Shown here piece after piece: positions 42,847 through 51,624 of a DNA stretch of 64,000 nucleotides. The notes below the pieces were generated by a model, which saw only the letters and a program-made list of their open reading frames with translations, was not told the DNA's origin and made no database searches. The first letter of the stretch is position 1. Each line of letters begins with the position of its first letter. Source of the DNA: CALCNS01 sp964425745 (GTDB lineage Bacteria > Bacillota > JAAYKD01); NCBI GenBank assembly GCA_964425745.1, contig CAYRNW010000013.1:7628-71627 (forward strand). Reading direction: 5' to 3'. The position numbers and the translations under genes are program-made.

Positions 42847-43545
42847 TTATTTTTTCAGAAGCTCATCAATCTTCGCAATCGTTTTTTCATCGTCTTCTGA
42901 CAGCCCAGGTAATGGATTTTTGGCGTTCTGTCTTCCTTGTAATGCTTTATGTAATCGATTTCTTTCTTTGGTCAGCCATTCAAGCCGAACAAGATCTTCG
43001 GTTGCATTCTCGATAATTCCATAGTGTGCCGTAAAGGAATCGATACCTCGAATTTCTCCGTCCCATTGAACTTTCATCCATTGGTAAAAATGTTTTCGAT
43101 CTTTCAAAACGCCTTCAGCTAAGGTTTTAAAACCCATTTCAGCCAACCAGAACCGCACATCTGCTTCATGGTTGTTGGGCTGTAATAAGATGGAGTTTGC
43201 TTTTTTGGCTTTCTCATACTCTTCGCTTAAAATAGTACGAATGGTTATCCCACCCAACCCAGCCATAGAAATTATATCGATTTCAGCATCCAATAAAACG
43301 GACAATCCATTCCCCATTCGACATTCAACTTGGTCGGTAACGTGGAATTTCTCAATGTTGATGAACGCACTTTGTAGGGGAGGATGATGGATGTCGCAAG
43401 CGATCGCTCGTTCGACGATTTTGTTTTGAACGGCATATATGGGAAGGTACGCATGATCCGTGCCAATATCAGCAAGGATTTCTCCGTAATCTAACTGATA
43501 TGCCAGAACTTTTAAGCGAGTAGGTAACGGACAAGGGGCTTGCAT
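42847..43545 (-). CDS. trmK: tRNA (adenine(22)-N1)-methyltransferase TrmK
   Basis: This 232-residue class I methyltransferase modifies A22 in the D-loop region of tRNAs. Motifs are LADIGTDHAYLPIYAV (SAM-binding, about 21-36), GNGLSVLL and ISMAGLGGITIRTIL, followed by a C-terminal coiled coil with RLEWLTKERNRLHKAL. In Bacillus it lies next to sigA, as here, though tRNA genes intervene. It ends where the rnpB promoter begins. Confidence 0.93.
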   Translation of the reverse strand: MQAPCPLPTRLKVLAYQLDYGEILADIGTDHAYLPIYAVQNKIVERAIACDIHHPPLQSAFINIEKFHVTDQVECRMGNGLSVLLDAEIDIISMAGLGGITIRTILSEEYEKAKKANSILLQPNNHEADVRFWLAEMGFKTLAEGVLKDRKHFYQWMKVQWDGEIRGIDSFTAHYGIIENATEDLVRLEWLTKERNRLHKALQGRQNAKNPLPGLSEDDEKTIAKIDELLKK

Positions 43546-43568
43546 TCAACTCATCCTTTCAGTGATAT

Positions 43569-43597
43569 GAAAAAAGCAGAGAGTTCACTCTCTGCTT
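43569..43597 (-). terminator. Terminator of the Asn-Met-Glu-Val tRNA cluster
   Basis: GCAGAGAG/CTCTCTGC, followed by six uridines on the minus strand. Confidence 0.9.
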
Positions 43598-43608
43598 GCT
43601 TGCTAATC

Positions 43609-43683
43609 TGGTGGGCGGGATAGGATTCGAACCTACGACCCCCTAGATGTGAACCAGGTGCTCTACCACTGAGCCACCCGCCC
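43609..43683 (-). tRNA. tRNA-Val (CAC)
   Basis: A 75-base tRNA with anticodon loop TTCACAT (CAC), acceptor GGGCGGG/CCCGCCC and encoded CCA. It is the last gene of the cluster. His (GTG) was excluded by the strand and by the lack of the extra 5' G of tRNA-His. Confidence 0.9.
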
Positions 43684-43691
43684 AAAAAAAA

Positions 43692-43767
43692 TGGTGACCC
43701 CAGCGGGATTCGAACCCGCGTCGCCAGCGTGAAAGGCTGGTGTGTTAGACCGCTTCACTATGGGGCC
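43692..43767 (-). tRNA. tRNA-Glu (TTC), copy 2
   Basis: This 76-base sequence is identical to the tRNA-Glu at 41896-41971. Anticodon TTC, encoded CCA. Confidence 0.96.
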
Positions 43768-43795
43768 ACTTAACCTTGGACAGACCTTGAACAAT

Positions 43796-43872
43796 TGGTG
43801 GGCCCACTAGGACTCGAACCTAGGACCAACCGGTTATGAGCCGGTAGCTCTAACCAACTGAGCTATGGGCCC
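43796..43872 (-). tRNA. tRNA with CAT anticodon: elongator Met, or Ile2
   Basis: A 77-base tRNA with anticodon loop CTCATAA (CAT), acceptor GGGCCCA/TGGGCCC with a paired first base, and encoded CCA. The paired acceptor end rules out the initiator. Ile2 read by lysidine is possible and cannot be excluded by eye. Confidence 0.85.
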
Positions 43873-43913
43873 GTCCTCTATATCAACAGATTCTTTGAGA
43901 ATCTAATGATCCC

Positions 43914-43988
43914 TGGCTCCACAAGTAGGACTCGAACCTACAACCTACCGGTTAACAGCCGGTTGCTCTACCATTGAGCTATTGTGGA
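43914..43988 (-). tRNA. tRNA-Asn (GTT)
   Basis: A 75-base tRNA with anticodon loop CTGTTAA (GTT), acceptor TCCACAA/TTGTGGA, discriminator G and encoded CCA. It is the first gene in its cluster. Confidence 0.95.
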
Positions 43989-44009
43989 ATTTTTTAAAAC
44001 GCAAGACGA

Positions 44010-44038
44010 ATTATAACAGAGCCACCCGATTTCGTCAA
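44010..44038 (-). promoter_or_regulatory. Promoter of the Asn-Met-Glu-Val tRNA cluster
   Basis: TTGACG (44033-44038), 17 bases, TATAAT (44010-44015), upstream of tRNA-Asn. Confidence 0.9.
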
Positions 44039-44080
44039 CCAGTTTTTCGATGTTGTTATATAAAGAATTCAGCGGGTTAT

Positions 44081-45316
44081 TTATTCGAGATAATCCTTGA
44101 GGCGCTTACTCCGACTGGGATGTCGAAGCTTACGCAGCGCTTTTGCCTCAATTTGCCGAATTCTTTCACGAGTTACCCCAAAAATTTGCCCTACTTCTTC
44201 TAACGTTCGATTCCGTCCGTCATCTAATCCAAATCTTAAACGAAGAACATTCTCTTCTCTTTCTGTTAACGTCGATAAAACATCTTCCAATTGCTCGCGC
44301 AAGAGCGTTGATGCAGCGGCTTCCCCAGGAGCCATCACCTCTTGATCTTCGATGAAATCTCCCAAATGACTATCTTCTTCTTCTCCGATAGGCGTTTCTA
44401 AGGAAACGGGTTCTTGTGCAATTTTCATGATTTCGCGGACTCGCTCGACCGAGCATTCCATTGCTTTAGCGGTCTCTAAGGGGGTTGGATCTCTTCCCAA
44501 CTCTTGTAAAAGTTGTCGGTTGATTCGAATCAATTTGTTAATCGTTTCAACCATATGGACCGGAATTCTTATGGTGCGTGCCTGGTCGGCGATTGCCCTC
44601 GTTATGGCTTGTCGAATCCACCAAGTGGCATACGTAGAAAATTTATAACCCTTGTGATAATCAAATTTTTCAACAGCCTTCAATAAACCAAGGTTCCCCT
44701 CTTGAATCAAATCCAAGAGTTGCATTCCACGGCCTACGTAGCGTTTTGCAATACTGACGACAAGACGGAGATTCGCTTCCGCCAATCGTTCTCGAGCGAT
44801 TTCATCACCTTGCTCCATGCGCTGCGCCAAATCAATTTCTTCATCAGCTGTTAATAAATCAACTCTGCCGATTTCTTTAAGATACATACGAACGGGATCT
44901 TCCAAAGAAACACCATCCGGTATGGTCAAGTCAACTTCAATGACCGGCTCTTCCAATTTCTCGAAATCTTCGTCCGGTACTTCCAAAGGTTCGATTTCTT
45001 TTCCTCGAGAGGGTAAACCGGCTTCCATATTGAGAACGTTTTCGAGTTCTAAGTAGAAGCGTTCAATCTGTTCCGCTGTCATATCAACATTTTGTAGTTG
45101 ATTCGCTATTTCCTCGTATGGAATCTCACCAGTTTTACGAACTAAATCGATGATACTCTTGATGATTGGCTGATACGCCACCATAGGTTCTTCGTTTTTT
45201 TCGGAAGGGTTCAGGCCAAGATTCGCGTTCGGAAAGGATAGGCTTTGAACTTCGTCTCCGGTTTTGGTATTCTTTTCTTTTTTTACATTAATTTCGGTGG
45301 TTTGCTTTTCACTCAC
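44081..45316 (-). CDS. rpoD: Primary RNA polymerase sigma factor (sigma-70/SigA)
   Basis: This 411-residue housekeeping sigma factor has an N-terminal region 1.1 (KSIIDLVRKTGEIPYEEI) after a variable 45-residue leader, region 1.2 DPVRMYLKEIGRV, region 2 with LIQEGNLGLLKAVEKFDY and YKFSTYATWWIRQAI, region 3, and region 4 HTH with REENVLRLRFGLDDG and VTRERIRQIEAKALRKL. It recognises the TTGACA/TATAAT promoters seen throughout the window. It lies 40 bases after dnaG, the classical macromolecular synthesis order dnaG-rpoD. Confidence 0.97.
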   Translation of the reverse strand: MSEKQTTEINVKKEKNTKTGDEVQSLSFPNANLGLNPSEKNEEPMVAYQPIIKSIIDLVRKTGEIPYEEIANQLQNVDMTAEQIERFYLELENVLNMEAGLPSRGKEIEPLEVPDEDFEKLEEPVIEVDLTIPDGVSLEDPVRMYLKEIGRVDLLTADEEIDLAQRMEQGDEIARERLAEANLRLVVSIAKRYVGRGMQLLDLIQEGNLGLLKAVEKFDYHKGYKFSTYATWWIRQAITRAIADQARTIRIPVHMVETINKLIRINRQLLQELGRDPTPLETAKAMECSVERVREIMKIAQEPVSLETPIGEEEDSHLGDFIEDQEVMAPGEAAASTLLREQLEDVLSTLTEREENVLRLRFGLDDGRNRTLEEVGQIFGVTRERIRQIEAKALRKLRHPSRSKRLKDYLE

Positions 45317-45356
45317 GGCCTTACCCTCCTTCCCTTTACTATCTGAATGATTTGTT

Positions 45357-47177
45357 TCAACGCTGACGCCCCAACTTCCTTTGTAAACCTTGAATTTGCT
45401 GTAATAGATTTGCCATTTTTGTCAGATCACCTTCATGTTGCAACAAATCGAACTGACGAGTCAACTCCTCGAGTTGCTTTTTTGTTCTTTGCTCTAGTAA
45501 GTAGGTGATACAATCTTGAAGAGCTTTTTCTTGATCCATCTCTTCTGTGAGATCTTCCATTACTAATTTTGCAATGAAGCTAGAAATATTTTCATCTTGC
45601 GAAACGGTCAGTTCGCTACCGATGCTCAACTTTCCTTCCTTCCAACTTGGCCAAAATTCCAATAATAAAGGTTGAAAAGGCGGGTTGAAATCCTCAACTG
45701 TTAACTTCTCGGTTATTTGCGTTCCGTAACGAGGGTTTCTTAAAACTAATCGGAGTAGCGTTTCTTCAGCAATCCGACTTCCCTGAAAAGAATCGACCCC
45801 GTTTGAAGCCTTGATTTCGTCGAGTGGTTTAGAAGTTCCTTCTTTTGCAGTATATCCGCTGTGCCTGCTACGTTGCTCTTTCTGTATCTCACGATAAATT
45901 GCATTTTCGGTGATCTGGAGTGTTTTAGCCAATTCTTGCACATATCCGTCAATCTCAACCGGAGAGTCACTCTGAGACAAGATTGCTGCGAACTCGCGCA
46001 CATAGGCGCTTTTTCCTTCTACAGTATCCATTGGATATTTTTCTTTTAGGATTTCAATATAATACTGGTACATCGGCAAAGACGATTCTATGACCTTCTG
46101 CTTGAAAAGATCTCCACTATGGTTTCTAATGTATTCATCAGGGTCTTTTCCGTCAGGAATTCTAGCAATATTTACTTGTAGTCCTACTTGCCTCAGCAAT
46201 TGCATTCCCCGTTGTGTTGCTCGTTGTCCTGCTCCATCGGCGTCATAACATAAAATCGCCTTCGACGTAAATCGTTTCAACAAACGGCATTGATCCAGTG
46301 TCAACGCTGTTCCTAAACCGGCCACTCCGTTGGGGATTCCAGCTTGCCAAGCCATGATTAGATCCATATACCCCTCGTATACAATGATTTCCGGTAAAGC
46401 TTTTTGATGTTGTTGCTGTAAAAGATGTGTTCCGTACAGACTTCTACCTTTATCAAAGAGAGGTGTTTGAGGTGAATTGAGATATTTCGGCTGCTCATCA
46501 TGCAGCACTCTGCCTCCGAAAGCAATGCATCGCCCACGCTGATCAAAAATCGGAAACATAATTCTTTCTCGAAAACGATCATAATATGAGTCGCCTTCGG
46601 TTTGCTTTACTGCAAGACCTGCTTCTTCGAGAACAGAGAACGAGAATCCTTTCTCAACTAAGTGATCGCTCAAATTTCTCCAACCAGAAGGAGCATACCC
46701 GATTTTGAAGGTTTGTATCGTCTCCTCTTGAAGTTGACGTTTGATTAGATATTGTCTGGCTTCTTTTCCTTCCGAATGATATTGCAATTGATGTTGAAAG
46801 AACTCCATTGCTGCTTGACAAACATCCAAAAGTTGTTGTCGACGACGCAAGTTAGTTTCATCGACTTCGTAACCCTCTCCTTCTGGAATCGGAATCCCGG
46901 CTTGTTCTGCTAATTGTCTTACAGCTTCAACAAAAGTTAGATTATCACGTTTCTGAACATACCCAAACAAATTTCCTCCTGCTTGGCAACCGAAGCAGTA
47001 GAACAATTGGCGTTCGGGATCAACGGTGAAGGAGGGGGTTTTTTCATTGTGAAAAGGACATAATCCCAAATATCGATTTCCCTGCTTTTTGAGTTGAACA
47101 GTCTCACCAACGATGTCAACAAGCTGAACTCGATGATTAATTTCATCAATGATTTTTTCAGGAATCCTTCCCGACAA
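45357..47177 (-). CDS. dnaG: DNA primase
   Basis: DnaG makes RNA primers for replication. The 606-residue protein has the zinc-binding CHC2 motif LCPFHNEKTPSF...FYCFGC (about 39-63), the TOPRIM core with EGYMDLIMAWQAG and CYDADGAGQRATQRG, and a C-terminal helicase-binding domain of about 150 residues. It is followed by rpoD and preceded by ppsR and the CcpN-like gene, as in Bacillus. Confidence 0.96.
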   Translation of the reverse strand: MSGRIPEKIIDEINHRVQLVDIVGETVQLKKQGNRYLGLCPFHNEKTPSFTVDPERQLFYCFGCQAGGNLFGYVQKRDNLTFVEAVRQLAEQAGIPIPEGEGYEVDETNLRRRQQLLDVCQAAMEFFQHQLQYHSEGKEARQYLIKRQLQEETIQTFKIGYAPSGWRNLSDHLVEKGFSFSVLEEAGLAVKQTEGDSYYDRFRERIMFPIFDQRGRCIAFGGRVLHDEQPKYLNSPQTPLFDKGRSLYGTHLLQQQHQKALPEIIVYEGYMDLIMAWQAGIPNGVAGLGTALTLDQCRLLKRFTSKAILCYDADGAGQRATQRGMQLLRQVGLQVNIARIPDGKDPDEYIRNHSGDLFKQKVIESSLPMYQYYIEILKEKYPMDTVEGKSAYVREFAAILSQSDSPVEIDGYVQELAKTLQITENAIYREIQKEQRSRHSGYTAKEGTSKPLDEIKASNGVDSFQGSRIAEETLLRLVLRNPRYGTQITEKLTVEDFNPPFQPLLLEFWPSWKEGKLSIGSELTVSQDENISSFIAKLVMEDLTEEMDQEKALQDCITYLLEQRTKKQLEELTRQFDLLQHEGDLTKMANLLQQIQGLQRKLGRQR

Positions 47178-47207
47178 GCAAATCCCTCCTTCCGATGTTA
47201 TCGACGA

Positions 47208-48032
47208 CTATGACTTTTTTTGTCCTTCGACCCAATCAATAATTCTAGTAGCGGTCTCTTCGATTGCTCTGTGCGTTACATCGATCGTATAACATCCTAA
47301 TTCTTGATATAATTGGCGTGCGTATGCGACCTCCTGCTCAATACGAGTTGGTAATGCATAATTCGCCTGACCCATAAGACCTAAAGTTTTAAGACGTTCC
47401 TTGCGAACCTCAATCAGTTTTTCCGGTGAGATGGTCAATCCGACGATCTTATCCTTGCTAATCAATGTCAATTCTTTGGGAGGTCGTAACTCTGGCACAA
47501 TGGGGAGATTCGCAACACAATATCTCTTGTTTGCTAAATACATGGCTAGTGGTGTCTTTGACGTCCTAGAAACCCCCAATAGAACGATATCTGCTCGTAA
47601 AAATCCTCTAGGGTCTTTACCATCATCATACTTAACAGCAAACTCAACAGCTTCGATTTTCTTAAAATAATCTTCATCTAAACGATGCATCAGTCCTGGT
47701 TGAAAACTGGGGCGTTCTCCAGTATATGTTTCGATTGACTGAAGAACCGGCCCCATGATGTCCAATGCCGTCACACCCAATAGTTCAGCAGTCTCCTTAA
47801 CAAAGGTTCTTAGCTCCTCCAAAACAATGGTATATGCTACAAAAGTTCCTACTTGTTTTGCTTCTCTTAAGATACGCTCTACTGTCTCTTTTTCAGAGAC
47901 ATTGGTTACTCTTCGTAATTCCAAGTTCCCAGTATTCGGAAACTGAGCCAAACAAGCTAAAACCACCCGTTCAGCCGTTTCTCCAAATGAATCCGATAAA
48001 ATATAAATCAACTTTCCGTCACTGCGTGCCAT
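47208..48032 (-). CDS. ppsR: Pyruvate, phosphate dikinase regulatory protein (kinase/phosphorylase)
   Basis: This DUF299-family enzyme of 274 residues switches pyruvate phosphate dikinase or PEP synthetase on and off by ADP-dependent phosphorylation and Pi-dependent dephosphorylation. It has the IYILSDSFGETAERV start, the P-loop-like GVSRTSKTPLAMYLANK at about 153-169, and the SPEKLIEVRKERL segment. Its partner kinase is not in the window. It lies 15 bases after the CcpN-like regulator, as yqfL does in Bacillus. Confidence 0.94.
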   Translation of the reverse strand: MARSDGKLIYILSDSFGETAERVVLACLAQFPNTGNLELRRVTNVSEKETVERILREAKQVGTFVAYTIVLEELRTFVKETAELLGVTALDIMGPVLQSIETYTGERPSFQPGLMHRLDEDYFKKIEAVEFAVKYDDGKDPRGFLRADIVLLGVSRTSKTPLAMYLANKRYCVANLPIVPELRPPKELTLISKDKIVGLTISPEKLIEVRKERLKTLGLMGQANYALPTRIEQEVAYARQLYQELGCYTIDVTHRAIEETATRIIDWVEGQKKS

Positions 48033-48047
48033 ATTCGTGCCTCCTTA

Positions 48048-48695
48048 TTAGTCCTGTTGTTGATCATTAGCAAGCCATTGCTCATAAAACAAGCTGGTGA
48101 TATTGGTCTTGCTAATTGTTCCGATCACAAAGAAAGCGCGCTTAGCATTCTTATCTGCGGAACGAACGACCGGTATAGCATCAATTTCGTATTCAATAAG
48201 CCGACTCACTGCTAAAGATAAAGGATCTTCTTCCATTACAGAAACCAAATGATGCAATCGTGTCATTACCATCCCAATCGGTAATTTATTCAAATCAGCC
48301 CCACCAATGGTCGCTTTCAGTAAGTCTTTACGAGAAATCGCTCCCGTTAAATGATCTTGATCACTCACGACAAAAAGTGTTTCTACATCTTCCAAGAACA
48401 AAGTAACAACCGCATCGTAAACACTACTTGTCTCCCGAACTACTTGCACTGGACCAAGAACATCTTGTACACGAAGGTTTGCATAGTTTCTCTGATTACT
48501 GGGGTTGCTAATCCCATCAAAATAGTATCCGACTTTAGGCTTAGCACTCAATACACCGGAGCGAACTAAAAAGGTTAGATCCGGACGTAGGGTTGTCTTT
48601 TTCGTCCCCATACGTTCAGCGATCTCCTCTGCTGTCAATGGTCCCCCATGGCGTAATAAGCTGACCAGACGATCTTGCCTTTCTGTCAACTTCAT
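48048..48695 (-). CDS. ccpN: CcpN-like transcriptional regulator with CBS domains
   Basis: This 215-residue repressor has an N-terminal winged HTH (LTERQDRLVSLLRHGGPLTAEEIAERMG) and two CBS domains from about residue 75 (VQDVLGPV...; IGMVMTRLHHLVSVME) that bind adenine nucleotides. In Bacillus, CcpN represses gluconeogenic genes and is paired with yqfL. ATG at 48695 is used because AGGAGAGG precedes it; upstream in-frame Met codons lie in the promoter region. Pairing with ppsR suggests control of the pyruvate-PEP node. The symbol is by homology and synteny. Confidence 0.88.
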   Translation of the reverse strand: MKLTERQDRLVSLLRHGGPLTAEEIAERMGTKKTTLRPDLTFLVRSGVLSAKPKVGYYFDGISNPSNQRNYANLRVQDVLGPVQVVRETSSVYDAVVTLFLEDVETLFVVSDQDHLTGAISRKDLLKATIGGADLNKLPIGMVMTRLHHLVSVMEEDPLSLAVSRLIEYEIDAIPVVRSADKNAKRAFFVIGTISKTNITSLFYEQWLANDQQQD

Positions 48696-48734
48696 TGCAC
48701 ACCTCTCCTTCGAATCAATATGGTATAATATTGA

Positions 48735-48764
48735 ATTATACATCACATTGAAGAACTCCTTCAA
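48735..48764 (-). promoter_or_regulatory. Probable promoter of the ccpN-like gene, with overlapping palindrome
   Basis: TTGAAG (48759-48764) and TATAAT (48735-48740) have an 18-base spacer. The -35 box is part of TTGAAG-GAGTT-CTTCAA, an inverted repeat that could be an operator for self-control. Confidence 0.55.
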
Positions 48765-48817
48765 TAAGTACTTGCTGTTAATCCCCAAGGAAATAGATCA
48801 TATAATCCGTACAGAAT

Positions 48818-48844
48818 GAAGAAGCAGAAAACATCTGCTTCTTC
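48818..48844. terminator. Hairpin upstream of ccpN, possibly a bidirectional terminator
   Basis: GAAGAAGCAGA (48818-48828) and TCTGCTTCTTC (48834-48844) form an 11-bp stem after the UBA/DUF4342 gene. A T run follows on the plus strand but only a T-poor ATTCTG on the minus strand, so its terminator function for the minus-strand gene is uncertain. Confidence 0.55.
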
Positions 48845-48861
48845 TACTTTTTTATAGTACT

Positions 48862-49407
48862 CTATTGGGGTTTTTTCTCCTCTTCACAGCATGGTTCTTC
48901 TTCACCACAACACGGTTCTTCTTCACAGCAGCAGGGTTCCTCTTTAACGTCCTGTTTTACTATCTCTTGAGCCGGTTTACCGGAACGTTGAACCTCAATG
49001 GTTACTTGTGCAAACAAAGCCGCAATAGCACCAATCGCTGCTAATTGTGGTAATAGGATCACACCCGCAGTACCAAATAGGACAGGAATTTCTAAAATCA
49101 ATTTGTCCCCTTGTTTTATGCGAATCTTGGTTGCGTTGCCCTCAGCAATTAATGATTTAACTTTCTCTATGAGGTCACTTCCCCGAGTAACGATTTCTTC
49201 TTTCCATTGATCTGACGCCGCTACTACTTTCTCAACTTGCTCACTTTTTTGTGCTTGTGTTTTTTCTTCTAAATGGACCAAAGCACCTACGAGATCACCA
49301 TCGCTGATTTCTAGTGCTTCTCTCGCTTCTTTGTACCCAACTCCCATTCTCTGGCGAACTAAATCGATTTTCTCCAAAGTGATTTCTTGTCTTTTAATGT
49401 CTTCCAT
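48862..49407 (-). CDS. UBA-like/DUF4342 protein with Cys-rich EEPCC tail
   Basis: This 181-residue protein has an N-terminal UBA/TS-N-like helical domain (EKIDLVRQRMGVGYKEAREALE, about 10-50), a DUF4342 core (SDLIEKVKSLIAEGNATKIRI), a hydrophobic segment (GTAGVILLPQLAAIGAIAAL, about 110-130), and an acidic tail with CCC, CC and CC clusters separated by EEEPCC repeats. ATG at 49407 follows GGAGG. Such DUF4342 proteins have no known function; the Cys tail suggests metal binding but this is a guess. It lies 29 bases downstream of recO. Confidence 0.8.
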   Translation of the reverse strand: MEDIKRQEITLEKIDLVRQRMGVGYKEAREALEISDGDLVGALVHLEEKTQAQKSEQVEKVVAASDQWKEEIVTRGSDLIEKVKSLIAEGNATKIRIKQGDKLILEIPVLFGTAGVILLPQLAAIGAIAALFAQVTIEVQRSGKPAQEIVKQDVKEEPCCCEEEPCCGEEEPCCEEEKKPQ

Positions 49408-49435
49408 TGTGTTTTCCTCCTTCATCTTTGTTCTC

Positions 49436-50206
49436 TCATTCTTTAGACTCTTTCAAGTTTGACAATGTTTGTAAAAACACAGCCGACTTCGGGAGTCCAC
49501 CAAAAGCTACCTGAAGTGAACCATTGAGTAAACGTCTCATTTCTGCCATGATTTCAAGTTCCGGGTTTTGCTGAATCAGCCATCGACTATCATTTCGGAT
49601 TACTGAATTCCAAAAAGTTAAGGTATTACTGTTTACGGCTATTGCAGATTTTGTATGAGAACATTGATCACAACGCAATCCACCATCCTCAGGATCGAAA
49701 AACCAGTCCGATTTCATTGGTAGAATCATGGGACGATTACAAGAATAACAATTCGACAATGTTGGGGCGTATCCCTGCAAAAGAATAAGCTTCACCTCAA
49801 TAAAAATACGCGTCAAACTTAAATTTTCAAAATTTTGTAATAATTCTAGTGCCGTTAGCAGTAGGATAAAGTAATCTCGAAGTTCCGTTGCACCTTCTGT
49901 TGCCGTTTCAAACAATTCACTTAAATAAAAGGCATACGACATCTTGTCAAGGTCTTCTCTTAAGAAGCGAAATGAATTGATCAGTTGCCCTTGATTCAAA
50001 GTATCGAGTTGATTTCCTTCTAAGATTTGTACATCAATATGGGACAGAGGTTGCACCACCGCAGCTAATCTGTTTTTGGGTCGCCTTGCTCCTCGAGCGA
50101 TGACCCTAGATTTCCCTCGCTCATAGGTCAAAAGAGTCAGAATTCTATCGGCTTCGCCGAATGCTTTCGAATTCAAAACAATTGCTTGCGTGTTGTAAAT
50201 AGCCAT
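49436..50206 (-). CDS. recO: DNA repair protein RecO
   Basis: RecO loads RecA with RecR. The 256-residue protein has an N-terminal OB-fold (YNTQAIVLNSKAFGEADRILTLL) and a zinc motif with two Cys pairs in NCYSCNRP and RCDQCSH. It follows era by 3 bases, the conserved era-recO order. Confidence 0.95.
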   Translation of the reverse strand: MAIYNTQAIVLNSKAFGEADRILTLLTYERGKSRVIARGARRPKNRLAAVVQPLSHIDVQILEGNQLDTLNQGQLINSFRFLREDLDKMSYAFYLSELFETATEGATELRDYFILLLTALELLQNFENLSLTRIFIEVKLILLQGYAPTLSNCYSCNRPMILPMKSDWFFDPEDGGLRCDQCSHTKSAIAVNSNTLTFWNSVIRNDSRWLIQQNPELEIMAEMRRLLNGSLQVAFGGLPKSAVFLQTLSNLKESKE

Positions 50207-50209
50207 ATC

Positions 50210-51115
50210 TTAACCTTTTCTATAGCCAAGTTGTTTGAGAAAACTTTCGTTATCACGCCAGTCTTTGCGAGCTTTCACCCACAAGGTCAAGTAAACCTTA
50301 CTGCCAAGAAGGTTTTCTAAATCTGCTCGTGCTAAACTTCCGATTTCTTTTAACATGCTTCCTTTTGCACCGATAATAATCCCTTTTTGTGATTCACGTT
50401 CCACATAGATTGTTGCTTCAATCACAATAATATCTTCTTTTTCTTTCATCGACTCTATATCGACCGCGACCGAATGAGGAATTTCATCCCTTGTTAAAAG
50501 TAATGCCTTTTCACGGATGATTTCCGCCGCCAAAAACCTTTCGGGATGATCAATAATGATATCATCGGGATAGTATTGAGGTCCTTCGGGTAATAACTGA
50601 TATAATGTATCAGTCAATTCCTCAGTGAGATCCCCATTTATAGCTGACATCACAAAAGATCGGACCACAGGTAGACCTTTTCCGTATTGACGTATCATTG
50701 TGTCAAAATCCGCATCTGAAGAGGCTAAATCTTTTTTATTGACAACTAAAACGACTGGGGTATTCGCCGTTGCCAAGAACTGCCGAATCATTTGGTCACC
50801 TGTTCCTACTTGCGGACTGTCGGCAGAGACAACATAGAGAATTAAGTCTACCTCTGAAAGAGTATCCACCGCATACTTGTTCATGCGTTCTCCCAATTGA
50901 TGTTGAGGTTTATGAATACCCGGGGTATCGAGAAAAATAGCTTGTCCCTTTTCTGTACTCAGGATACATTGTATTCTATTTCTTGTGGTTTGTGGTTTAT
51001 CTGAGACAATGGATAACTTCTCCCCCATCAATTGGTTCATCAAGGTCGATTTTCCGACATTCGGCCTTCCAATTATGCTAATGAATCCAGAGCGATAACT
51101 CTTAAGTTCTGTCAT
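50210..51115 (-). CDS. era: GTPase Era
   Basis: Era is a 30S assembly GTPase. In 301 residues it has G1 GRPNVGKSTLMNQL, G3 DTPGIHKPQHQLGE, G4 NKKD and the C-terminal KH domain with GIIIGAKGSMLKEIG. It lies 21 bases after ybeY and directly before recO. Confidence 0.97.
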   Translation of the reverse strand: MTELKSYRSGFISIIGRPNVGKSTLMNQLMGEKLSIVSDKPQTTRNRIQCILSTEKGQAIFLDTPGIHKPQHQLGERMNKYAVDTLSEVDLILYVVSADSPQVGTGDQMIRQFLATANTPVVLVVNKKDLASSDADFDTMIRQYGKGLPVVRSFVMSAINGDLTEELTDTLYQLLPEGPQYYPDDIIIDHPERFLAAEIIREKALLLTRDEIPHSVAVDIESMKEKEDIIVIEATIYVERESQKGIIIGAKGSMLKEIGSLARADLENLLGSKVYLTLWVKARKDWRDNESFLKQLGYRKG

Positions 51116-51136
51116 ATAATCTCCTTACTAATAAAT

Positions 51137-51610
51137 TCATCGTTGCAGTTCTAAGAACATTAAAATCTGCTCTTGTTGTTTCAGCATTTGTTCTAGAGCT
51201 TGATCTCCCTCTTGGTCACCGTGATCATATCCTAATAAGTGTAATAATCCATGTGCCGTTAAAAAAGCAACTTCTCTTTCGAAGGAATGCATATAGTCTT
51301 GCGATTGTGCCTGTGCAACATCGAGAGCGATGACAATGTCTCCCAGAAGTCGGAAAGAAATTTCATCGATTTCCGGAAATTCGATTTCTCCTTCCTCTTG
51401 TGCAAAGGATAAGACATCGGTAGGTTTATCCAATCCCCGATACTCGAGGTTTATTTCCTGGATCTGCTTGGCATCTACCAAAACAACAGAGAGTTCAACC
51501 TCCTGATCAATTTTTTCGATTCGTAGCCCGTGTTCAATAACACGTCTGATCAGATTCTCCAGATTTGCATCGACTGCAACGACATCCTGTTGATTCTCAA
51601 TATAAATCAT
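51137..51610 (-). CDS. ybeY: Endoribonuclease YbeY
   Basis: This 157-residue zinc-dependent RNase acts in 16S rRNA maturation and ribosome quality control. The metal motif HGLLHLLGYDHGD (His-x3-His-x5-His) lies near residues 115-127, and the RGLDKPTDVLSF segment is conserved. It lies between pgpH and era; the dgkA gene often found there is missing. Confidence 0.96.
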   Translation of the reverse strand: MIYIENQQDVVAVDANLENLIRRVIEHGLRIEKIDQEVELSVVLVDAKQIQEINLEYRGLDKPTDVLSFAQEEGEIEFPEIDEISFRLLGDIVIALDVAQAQSQDYMHSFEREVAFLTAHGLLHLLGYDHGDQEGDQALEQMLKQQEQILMFLELQR

Positions 51611-51624
51611 ACTTCATTCTTCCT

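Noticed and set aside
43609..43683. tRNA-His
   Set aside because: GTG appears only on the plus strand; the transcribed loop reads CAC and lacks the extra 5' G.
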